A DNA stretch of 64,000 bases from Bacteroides propionicigenes (GTDB lineage: Bacteria > Bacteroidota > Bacteroidia > Bacteroidales > Bacteroidaceae), in the NCBI RefSeq assembly GCF_018390535.1, contig NZ_JAHBBW010000004.1:124001-188000 (forward strand), in the 5' to 3' direction. Positions 43,201-50,456 of this stretch are shown piece by piece. The position numbers and the translations under genes are program-made. The number at the start of each line of letters is the position of its first letter. Within the stretch, counting starts at the first letter, position 1. The notes beneath the pieces were generated by a model. The model was not told where the DNA came from. It made no database searches and saw only the letters and a list, made by a program, of their open reading frames with translations.

Positions 43201-44865
43201 CTAACCTCTCACCAGCGTCACACAGGAGAGCACTATGGCTATTGTAGCCAGCATAGGGGTCAACAATATGTCATATACAGGATAAAGGATGCCGGCAGCT
43301 ACCACCACGCCTATCAGATGATAGATTATCACCCAAAAAGAGTTTTGACGCATCAGGCGAAGTGTATGGCGGGATAAGTCAAACAGTTTAGGAAGCGATT
43401 GCAAATCAGAAGATTTCATCACTACCATAGCTTCTTCCGCTATCGCATCATCGGCATTTCCACCCATAGCAATGCTTACGTCGGCACAGGCCAAAGCCTG
43501 TATATCGTTGATGCCGTCACCTATCATGACAACCGTCTTTCCCTGCAATCGGAGTTCATGGATAAAGGTTTCTTTATCGTCTGGCAAAGCATCGGACATA
43601 TAGCTGATAATTCCTAACTTTCCCGCTATGGTCGAGGCAGTACGTTCGCCGTCGCCCGTAAGCATACAAATGTCAAGATTTTGTCCGCGGAGTTCTTTCA
43701 CTACTCCAAGTGCGGTAATCTTCAACTGGTCTTTAACAGCGATTATGGCAAGCAACTCTCCCTCCCGTCCAAAGTAAACGATACTGTTGCCCTCGGATTC
43801 ATATTCCACCAACATATCGCCCAGAACATCGGAAAGGTAGACCTGATAATCCTTTAACAGCTTATGACTGCCTACCCAATATTCCGTACCCTTATAGGCG
43901 GCTTTCATTCCCTTTCCTTTCAATATCTCACAGCCATCCAACCGGACAGGCGTTACCTGTTCTTCTTTCAAGGAGGCAGTGATAGCCATTGCCAGTGAAT
44001 TGGACGAATTCGTTTCGACAGCCAACAATACCCTTTTAAAATATTCTTCCTGATACTGCGCCCACAACCAAGCCGTGACAGTAGGATGCCCCTCGGTTAG
44101 CGTACCGGTCTTGTCAAAAACCACCACATTTGTTTTGTCCAAACGTTCCAAAACAAGGGAGTTTTTAATCCAGATGTGCATCTTGGCCGCTTTGCCGATT
44201 CCACGCATCAGGGCAACAGGCGTAACCAATCCTAACGCACACGGGCAAGCAACTATAAAAATCGAGATAACCGAATAGAGAGCATACGGCACAGCTTCCA
44301 CACCGCCAAACAATATCCAGATAAAAAACACGACAATTGCCATTCCCGTCAGAACGGGAAAAATGATATTGGCAATTCGATTTTCATCATGCAGTTCTTC
44401 AGGCAGGAAGTGGAATATTTTTCCGGTCAGTCCCACAGCAACGGTCAAAACGGCCACTTCGTAATAGACGTGCGGTTGAAGTCCCACACCGTACCAATAA
44501 TCCGGAAAGAAAGTGTTGAACACGCTGAAAAGGAAAGCCACAGAAGCACTGAAAACAATAAGCGTATCCATTGTGGTACGTCCTGTACGAAGCTGTCTCC
44601 AAGAGTCCGTATAGAAAGAGGTTCCCAAAAATACCAATGCGGTGGCAGCCAACAACATCTGTATTTCGCCGCCATAAGGCACATAACTACGGAATATGGA
44701 AAGCAGCAACAACGGAACGGCCAACAGCCATGCACCGGCAGCCTGTATCTTCAAGCTGCGGTACTGCCTGTTACGTTCTTCCATGTTGCATCTTTCCATA
44801 CTATCGGCATACTCCGCGCAATGCAGTTCCTGCGCAGAACATACCTTCTTCAATATATTGCTCAT
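43201..44865 (-). CDS. Heavy-metal P-type ATPase lacking the actuator domain
   Basis: 554 residues. Membrane motif IVACPCALGLVTPVAL (CPC at 207-209), phosphorylation site FDKTGTLTEG (Asp 251), MLTGDGERTASTIAGKLG and MIGDGINDIQALACADVSIA are intact. The actuator domain with its TGE loop, expected between membrane helices 4 and 5 (about residue 148-160), is absent: VGLTGKIFHFLPEELHDENR goes straight to the next helix. The N-domain His-Pro pair is replaced by Asn-Ser (SSNSLAMAI). The N-terminus has no HMA domain but a Cys/His cluster (C9, H15, C16, C26). Catalysis in the usual cycle is doubtful. First partner downstream of the HMA gene. Confidence 0.85.
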   Translation of the reverse strand: MSNILKKVCSAQELHCAEYADSMERCNMEERNRQYRSLKIQAAGAWLLAVPLLLLSIFRSYVPYGGEIQMLLAATALVFLGTSFYTDSWRQLRTGRTTMDTLIVFSASVAFLFSVFNTFFPDYWYGVGLQPHVYYEVAVLTVAVGLTGKIFHFLPEELHDENRIANIIFPVLTGMAIVVFFIWILFGGVEAVPYALYSVISIFIVACPCALGLVTPVALMRGIGKAAKMHIWIKNSLVLERLDKTNVVVFDKTGTLTEGHPTVTAWLWAQYQEEYFKRVLLAVETNSSNSLAMAITASLKEEQVTPVRLDGCEILKGKGMKAAYKGTEYWVGSHKLLKDYQVYLSDVLGDMLVEYESEGNSIVYFGREGELLAIIAVKDQLKITALGVVKELRGQNLDICMLTGDGERTASTIAGKLGIISYMSDALPDDKETFIHELRLQGKTVVMIGDGINDIQALACADVSIAMGGNADDAIAEEAMVVMKSSDLQSLPKLFDLSRHTLRLMRQNSFWVIIYHLIGVVVAAGILYPVYDILLTPMLATIAIVLSCVTLVRG

Positions 44866-44936
44866 TCTGTTATATTTTTAGGGGGTTGTTACTCTGAATC
44901 CACTAAAGCAACAACCGGAATGAGCCGTTTGTTCAA

Positions 44937-45248
44937 TTACTTCTTATCCTCCTGTTTGCTCTCTTTCACAAACTCAGCTTCGTAATGAAACTTTCTGAAG
45001 CCTTCTTTCAGTTTTTCAATATCGGTCTTATCGGCGTCGTAAGTGATAGTCACCGTCTTCGTCTTTAAGTCCGTGTTGAACTTTTTCAGCCCTTTCTCGA
45101 AACGGATATTGCTGTTTATCTTTTTCACGCAGTTCTCGCACGTCATTTGTGACACTTTGAACACTGCGGTACGCAGGTCTTTGGCTATAACTGTCGTTGC
45201 ACTCAGCAATACAACTGCTAAGGCAATAAAAATCTTTCTTGTTTTCAT
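44937..45248 (-). CDS. Secreted HMA-domain metal-binding protein
   Basis: 103 residues from the ATG at 45248. A signal peptide (MKTRKIFIALAVVLLSATTV, cut near IAKD) is followed by one heavy-metal-associated domain with the metal-binding motif MTCENCVKK (CxxC). The ending ESKQEDKK is charged. Probably a periplasmic copper or related metal carrier that serves the P-type ATPase 71 bases downstream, whose own HMA domain is missing. It follows the TonB receptor gene by about 39 bases, forming one operon. Confidence 0.9.
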   Translation of the reverse strand: MKTRKIFIALAVVLLSATTVIAKDLRTAVFKVSQMTCENCVKKINSNIRFEKGLKKFNTDLKTKTVTITYDADKTDIEKLKEGFRKFHYEAEFVKESKQEDKK

Positions 45249-45287
45249 ATTGAAACGCATTTTAGTAATTAGTTATTAATTGAGAAA

Positions 45288-47504
45288 TCATACTCTCGGA
45301 ATATTAAAACGCACACCTATGTATGCTTTTGCCCCATGCATAGGCCCCCATACCATAGTGGCATCAAAGTTACTTCCCCAAGGATTGGCAGCATCGATAA
45401 TGGGGTTCTTTTGCTTGAAGTTGGTAAGGTTTTCCCCTCCGATATAGACAGACCAGTTACGGAAATAACGGGTGACCTGCGCACTTAGCTGTTCAAAGCC
45501 ATTGTAGCGGTGTTCCCACGACCATGTACCGTCTCCCAGTTCGTAAGGGGTCGGCATACGGCCGCCACCGTTCAACTGCAAGGTTGCATCGAACTGCCAC
45601 AAACCCAGCGGAGTCTGATACGAAGCGGTAAGCAATCCTTTGTATTTGCCGGTAAGCGGTTTTTCCCGCAACTGTCCGTTGTAAGTAGTCTTGGCATCCG
45701 TCCAGCGATAGGCTGCCGTAAGGGTGAATCCCGGAAAGAACGGATAGGTGGCTTCCACTTGGAACACCTGCGAGTACGACCGTCCGTTGAGGTTGTAGAA
45801 CAGAACGGCATGCGGATCGGTATCCATATCCACCACTACCTGCCTGAGGAAATCCGTATAGTAATATTCCGCATTCAGGTTCAGCGTTTTGCCGGACAAG
45901 GGAATATAAGCGGAAGCGCTCGCTCCGTAATTCCACGCCTCATCCTGATTGAGGTTCCGGGCAATATCCATCCGGCGGCTGCTTGCCAAAAGGTAATTAT
46001 TCTCGGCAAGGACATGATTGGTGCGATAGCCTTTTCCGGCAGAGAGACGGAAATGTACATATTCATTGGGATTGTACTTTACATGGAAACGGGGAGTGAC
46101 AAAATAACCGTACTCGCTGCTATGGTCGCCACGGATACCCCCCATCAGGATAAGTTTATCATCCAGATTATAGGTGTACTGCACATACGCCCCCGGAACG
46201 GTTTCCTTTACGAACTGTCTCGTAAGAGGTTGCTCCGCATCATTCGTCAGGCGATAATGCTGATTGTAAGAATCGTAGTTGAAACTCAGTCCCGTAGACA
46301 GACTGTGACGCTTGCCGAGTTCCGTCTCGAACAAAAGGGACGCATAGGCATTGTGCTGGTCTACATCGTACAATTTGCGTCCGTACACGGCATCCTGCCT
46401 GTGCAGAGAACCGGAAAGGATAAGCGCAAGGTTGGTATTCTTCTCCTTATTGAAAATATAAGCGTTTTTAGTGAAAGCCTCGTAACGGTCGGTTCCGATG
46501 GATATTTTGTAAGGGTCGGCCGGATGATTGCCTTCATGGCTCACCTGCCCGCTGTTACGGTCTTCGGACAAGGCTTTGATGCCTGCCTGAAATACGTAGC
46601 GGTCGCCCATATATGCCCAACGGTTCCATACGTTGTATTGTTTCACCTGAGGAATATCGGCAAAGCCGTCATCGTTGCTGTCGTGGGCTTTGGTTTCGTT
46701 TTCATAATGCGCCAGCAATGAAGTACTCCAACGCTTGGAAAGTTTCACAGTGGCATCCGCATTGGCTTCGTAACGATTGGTGGTACTACCGAAAAGATTG
46801 ACTGACAACCAGTCGGCTTCGGGCAACTGGGGTTTCTTAAATTCCACATTGATTTGCCCGGTGATGGCCTCGTAACCGTTTTTGACGGATGCGCTACCCT
46901 TGCTCACCTGTATGCTTTGCATCCACGGACCGGGCACATACCCTAATCCGTACGGAGCTGCCGCTCCGCGAAAATTGGGAATGTTTTCCGTCATCATTTG
47001 TACGTAAGTGCCTGACAGCCCCAACAGTTTGATTTGCTTGGCTCCCGTAGCGGCATCGGAATAGGTCACATCTACCGAGGGATTGGTCACGAAACTCTCC
47101 CCGAGGTTGCAACAGGCAGCGCGTGTAAGTTCGGCACTGCTTATCATGTCCTCGTTCATCACACTGCTGCGCAACTTCATCGTCCCAAGCCTGCGGCTGA
47201 CAACATTGACTTCGCTCAGTTCCACACCATCGCGAAGCACTATATCCAGCACTTCATCACGGCCGTTCACATGTATCGTATCGTTCTCAAAACCAATGAA
47301 ACTGACCACCAGCATATGCTTACCGGCAGGTTTTGCGAGGGAAAAAGTTCCATCGGCAGAGGTAGTAACCCCCTGCGTCGTCCCCATCCAAAAAAGGTTG
47401 GCTCCGGCAACCGGTTCACCAAGATTATCTTTTACCATTCCCTTTACCTGTGCTTGCAAGGTGATAAAAGGAAAAGACAGCAATATTAACCATATGTATC
47501 TCAT
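45288..47504 (-). CDS. TonB-dependent outer-membrane receptor, probable metal uptake
   Basis: 738 residues from the ATG at 47504; an open frame reaches 47699 but is read through the palindrome array and has no signal peptide until MRYIWLILLSFPFITLQAQ. Domains: signal peptide 1-19, a carboxypeptidase-like beta domain (VKGMVKDNLGEPVAGANLFW), a plug (GLSGTYVQMMTENIPNFRGA; an unusual CC in TRAACCNLGESF), and a 22-strand barrel ending GVRFNIPRV. No SusD partner, so it is not a polysaccharide system. Association with HMA and P-type ATPase genes suggests copper or another metal. Confidence 0.9.
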   Translation of the reverse strand: MRYIWLILLSFPFITLQAQVKGMVKDNLGEPVAGANLFWMGTTQGVTTSADGTFSLAKPAGKHMLVVSFIGFENDTIHVNGRDEVLDIVLRDGVELSEVNVVSRRLGTMKLRSSVMNEDMISSAELTRAACCNLGESFVTNPSVDVTYSDAATGAKQIKLLGLSGTYVQMMTENIPNFRGAAAPYGLGYVPGPWMQSIQVSKGSASVKNGYEAITGQINVEFKKPQLPEADWLSVNLFGSTTNRYEANADATVKLSKRWSTSLLAHYENETKAHDSNDDGFADIPQVKQYNVWNRWAYMGDRYVFQAGIKALSEDRNSGQVSHEGNHPADPYKISIGTDRYEAFTKNAYIFNKEKNTNLALILSGSLHRQDAVYGRKLYDVDQHNAYASLLFETELGKRHSLSTGLSFNYDSYNQHYRLTNDAEQPLTRQFVKETVPGAYVQYTYNLDDKLILMGGIRGDHSSEYGYFVTPRFHVKYNPNEYVHFRLSAGKGYRTNHVLAENNYLLASSRRMDIARNLNQDEAWNYGASASAYIPLSGKTLNLNAEYYYTDFLRQVVVDMDTDPHAVLFYNLNGRSYSQVFQVEATYPFFPGFTLTAAYRWTDAKTTYNGQLREKPLTGKYKGLLTASYQTPLGLWQFDATLQLNGGGRMPTPYELGDGTWSWEHRYNGFEQLSAQVTRYFRNWSVYIGGENLTNFKQKNPIIDAANPWGSNFDATMVWGPMHGAKAYIGVRFNIPRV

Positions 47505-47556
47505 ATCTGATTCTTTCTTATTTTGAAATTTCACAATAAAACAATTAAAAACATTC

Positions 47557-47683
47557 ATTCCATGAGGTGAAACGATTCGTTCCACGGGGTGAAACCGTCT
47601 GTTCCATGAGATGAAACCTATCGTTCCCAGGTAGGGAACAACAAGTTTCACGGCAAGGAACAGACCGTTCCCTGACAGGGAAC
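47557..47683. repeat. Array of six 17-bp palindromes with an exact 22-bp period
   Basis: Units of the form GTTYC-N7-GRAAC start at 47557, 47579, 47601, 47623, 47645 and 47667, each followed by 5 non-conserved bases. Examples are GTTCCACGGGGTGAAAC and GTTCCCTGACAGGGAAC. Unit 1 begins with A instead of G. It fills the 205-base gap in front of the TonB receptor gene. No other element is visible in the gap. Confidence 0.88.
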
Positions 47684-47709
47684 AAACACTCTCCTGCAAG
47701 GATATCTCT

Positions 47710-48108
47710 CTAAATAAGAAGTGTGGAATAAAGCGCCAGATAATGCCTGGAACTGCGATAGTGTGGCGGTGAATAGACTTGGGGTTCAGTCACCGGCAGT
47801 CCCTCCGGCAACAGGCAACCAAACTGCGGCAACTGCTCGCAGTATAATGTGCAGACGGGTACTGTCGAAGACGCTCCTTGTATATGCTTCATCACATCCA
47901 CTTTATAGTGGAAGGTAGTACAACCGGTATCTTTGCAGGTTTCCTGTGATGAATGGTGCGCTTTCTCGCATTTCGAACAACCGGACGTGCAGCAACGTTG
48001 CTCCGTCTGGCATCCCGAACAGCAATAATGGATAATAGAAACTCCCGCCCCACTTACAATAATAAGTGAGGACATTAGTATAGCGAGTATGTAACGGAGC
48101 CTCTTCAT
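47710..48108 (-). CDS. Small Cys/His-rich exported protein (HYC_CC_PP-like)
   Basis: 132 residues from the ATG at 48108. A signal anchor (YILAILMSSLIIVSGAGVS) precedes a striking metal-ligand cluster: IHYCCSGCQTEQRCCTSGCS, then KCEKAHHSSQETCKDTGC. This HYC...CC pattern matches a Bacteroidota family I recall as HYC_CC_PP, found beside copper-type TonB receptors. Probable periplasmic metal binding. A CAAAGATA -7 element ends only about 10 bases before the start codon, so the mRNA may be nearly leaderless. It precedes the palindrome array and the receptor gene. Confidence 0.75.
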   Translation of the reverse strand: MKRLRYILAILMSSLIIVSGAGVSIIHYCCSGCQTEQRCCTSGCSKCEKAHHSSQETCKDTGCTTFHYKVDVMKHIQGASSTVPVCTLYCEQLPQFGCLLPEGLPVTEPQVYSPPHYRSSRHYLALYSTLLI

Positions 48109-48247
48109 AGACGCCGGCAAAGATAGAAAGTTTTAACCGTTTGCAGGAATTAATTTTTCCTTTTTTATGCGTGGAGTTCGTTAATAAGTTCTATATTTGT
48201 CGATAAAGATTCCTGATTGAAATGTTGATTTATAAACAAAATTCAAT

Positions 48248-49105
48248 ATGAAAAAGCAAACTGTCAGCCTACTTGTCCTTCTGCTTGCGGCAAGCGGCTT
48301 TTTCTTTTCTTGCGGTAACATCATGAACAAAAACGCCGGAGCGTTGGAGTTCGACAGTATACAAGTGAACGAAACCGCCCACCTTTTCGGTGATACCGCC
48401 AAACCGGCATGCAACCTCATCATCAACCTTACGTATGCTTCCCAATCTTCCGACGAGAAGATGAAGGACAGCCTGAACACCTATTTCCTTTCTGCCTGCT
48501 TCGGTGAGAAATATATGAATATGAGTCCCGAAGAAGCCGTAAAACAATACACCGGAAAATACGTCAGCGACTACCGCAAAGACTTGGAACCGATGTACAA
48601 GAAAGACGAACAAGACAAGGAAAATGCAGAAGATATGGGTGCATGGTACTCTTACTATAAAGGTATAGAAAGCCACGTGCAACTGTACACCGGGCATCTG
48701 CTCGTCTACCGCATAGATTACAACGAATATACCGGCGGCGCGCACGGCATCTATATGTCCACTTTCCTCAACTTCGACCTGCGCACATTGGCCCCTATCC
48801 GTCTGGACGATTTGTTCGTAGGCGACTACAAGGAGCAGCTAACAGACCTCCTGTGGAACCAGCTTATGGCCGACAACAAAGTAGCCACCCGTCAGGAACT
48901 GGAAGACATGGGCTACGTCACTACCGGCGACCTGACACCGACCGAGAACTTCTATCTGAGCAAAGAAGGCATCACGTTCTATTATAATGTATATGACATC
49001 GCTCCTTATGTAATGGGACCTGTAAAGATAACATTGCCGTACGAAATGATGCAACATCTGCTGAGCGACGACACTATGGCACTGAACGAAGTGCGCAACT
49101 CATAA
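48248..49105 (+). CDS. DUF3298 (RsiV-like) lipoprotein
   Basis: 285 residues. Signal peptide with lipobox (FFFSC, cysteine about residue 20). A DUF4163-like region (about 45-150) is followed by the DUF3298 domain: YTGGAHGIYMSTFLNFDLRT, then LFVGDYKEQLTDLLWNQLM and ITFYYNVYDIAPYVMGPVKI. The domain is shared with RsiV, an anti-sigma factor that binds lysozyme, and with peptidoglycan-linked proteins; the role here is unknown. A TATATTTG -7 box sits at 48192-48199. rsmG follows after 38 bases. Confidence 0.88.
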   Translation: MKKQTVSLLVLLLAASGFFFSCGNIMNKNAGALEFDSIQVNETAHLFGDTAKPACNLIINLTYASQSSDEKMKDSLNTYFLSACFGEKYMNMSPEEAVKQYTGKYVSDYRKDLEPMYKKDEQDKENAEDMGAWYSYYKGIESHVQLYTGHLLVYRIDYNEYTGGAHGIYMSTFLNFDLRTLAPIRLDDLFVGDYKEQLTDLLWNQLMADNKVATRQELEDMGYVTTGDLTPTENFYLSKEGITFYYNVYDIAPYVMGPVKITLPYEMMQHLLSDDTMALNEVRNS

Positions 49106-49143
49106 CCCCAAAAAATCAAAAGCTTAAAAACTTAGTATTAGTA

Positions 49144-49764
49144 ATGGAACTCATCCTAAAGTACTTTCCGGACCTGACAGAAGAACAGAAAAGGCAATTT
49201 GCCGCACTCTACGACCTCTATACGGACTGGAACTCCAAAATAAACGTTATTTCACGTAAAGATATTGAGAACTTGTACGAGCACCACGTTCTCCATTCCT
49301 TGGGCATAGCCAAAGTCGTCCGTTTCACTCCGGGTACGAAAATCATGGACTTGGGTACAGGAGGCGGATTCCCGGGTATTCCGTTGGCCATACTTTTCCC
49401 CGAAGTACAGTTTCATCTGGTAGACAGTATCGGTAAGAAAGTGCGTGTTGCCACCGAAATAGCCGACAGCATCGGACTGAAAAACGTAACTACCCGCCAT
49501 GCACGCGCCGAAGAAGAAAAACAGCTGTTCGACTTCGTTGTGAGCCGTGCCGTAATGCCCCTTACCGACTTATTGAAAATTATCCGCAAGAACATCTCCC
49601 CCAAACAACAGAATGCACTGCCCAACGGACTTATCTGCCTGAAAGGCGGCGAACTGGAGAAAGAAGCGATGCCCGTCAAAAACAAAACTACGATGTGGGA
49701 CTTGAAGGAGTTCTTCGAGGAGGAATTCTTCGAAACAAAGAAAGCGGTATACGTAACAGTCTGA
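49144..49764 (+). CDS. rsmG: 16S rRNA (guanine-N7)-methyltransferase RsmG
   Basis: 206 residues, methylates G527 of 16S rRNA using SAM. The family start LYDLYTDWNSKINVISRKDI is followed by the SAM-binding IMDLGTGGGFPGIPLAILFP and VSRAVMPLTDLLKIIRKN. Full family length. Loss of RsmG gives low-level streptomycin resistance in other bacteria (family knowledge). It lies 38 bases after the DUF3298 gene and 31 before the MBL hydrolase, likely one transcript. Confidence 0.96.
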   Translation: MELILKYFPDLTEEQKRQFAALYDLYTDWNSKINVISRKDIENLYEHHVLHSLGIAKVVRFTPGTKIMDLGTGGGFPGIPLAILFPEVQFHLVDSIGKKVRVATEIADSIGLKNVTTRHARAEEEKQLFDFVVSRAVMPLTDLLKIIRKNISPKQQNALPNGLICLKGGELEKEAMPVKNKTTMWDLKEFFEEEFFETKKAVYVTV

Positions 49765-49795
49765 AAGAAGAATTTATTACAGTAAATATAGCATT

Positions 49796-50434
49796 ATGAA
49801 GATAAAGAGATTTGAATTTAATATGTTCCCGGAGAACTGTTATGTACTGTGGGACGAAACCAACGAAGCCGTAGTCATCGACCCCGGTTGCTTCTACGAA
49901 GAAGAGAAACAGGCTTTAAAGAACTTTATCATCAACAACGAGCTGAATGTGAAACATCTGCTGAACACGCATCTGCATCTGGACCACATCTTCGGAAATC
50001 CTTTCATGCTGAAAGAATTCGGACTGAAAGCGGAAGCCAACCAAGCCGACGAGTTCTGGATTGACGAAGCACCCAAGCAAAGCCGTATGTTCGGTTTCCA
50101 GTTGCAGGAACCGCCCGTGCCATTAGGTACTTACCTGCACGACGGAGACATCATCACCTTCGGCAATACGGAACTGGAAGCCATCCATGTACCGGGACAC
50201 TCACCGGGCAGCTTGGTCTACTATTGTGCGGCAGACCATTGTATGTTCTCCGGCGATGTACTGTTTCAAGGCAGTATCGGCCGCGCCGACCTTGCCGGGG
50301 GTAACTTCGACGAACTGATAGAACATATATGCAGCCGCCTGTTCATACTCCCCAATGAAACGATTGTTTATCCGGGACATGGAGCACCTACAACTATCGG
50401 CATAGAAAAGGCGGAGAATCCGTTCTTTAGATAA
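49796..50434 (+). CDS. MBL-fold metallo-hydrolase (glyoxalase II-like)
   Basis: 212 residues. The metal motif HTHLxHxDH type appears as LLNTHLHLDHIFGNPF, with further ligands in HVPGHSPGSLVYY, MFSGDVLFQGSIGRADL and YPGHGAPTTIG. This layout is typical of small glyoxalase II-like hydrolases acting on thioesters or persulfides. The physiological substrate is not predictable. It follows rsmG and precedes gcvP by 22 bases. Confidence 0.93.
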   Translation: MKIKRFEFNMFPENCYVLWDETNEAVVIDPGCFYEEEKQALKNFIINNELNVKHLLNTHLHLDHIFGNPFMLKEFGLKAEANQADEFWIDEAPKQSRMFGFQLQEPPVPLGTYLHDGDIITFGNTELEAIHVPGHSPGSLVYYCAADHCMFSGDVLFQGSIGRADLAGGNFDELIEHICSRLFILPNETIVYPGHGAPTTIGIEKAENPFFR

Positions 50435-50456
50435 CAACTTTAAATAATATATACGT

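Noticed and set aside
43201..44865. Frameshift as the cause of the missing actuator domain
   Set aside because: The reading frame is continuous through the junction and I saw no actuator-like sequence in the other frames nearby; an in-frame absence fits better.
45510..46721. 403-codon plus-strand open frame
   Set aside because: Antisense to the TonB receptor barrel; composition is that of a reversed gene, with no recognisable motif.
47557..47683. Palindrome array considered as a CRISPR
   Set aside because: Spacers are only 5 bases, repeat centres vary, and no cas genes are present.
47505..47699. N-terminal extension of the TonB receptor
   Set aside because: The extension is translated palindrome array; the signal peptide begins at the ATG at 47504.
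50435..50456. Glycine riboswitch in front of gcvP
   Set aside because: Only 22 bases separate gcvP from the MBL gene, too short for a riboswitch.
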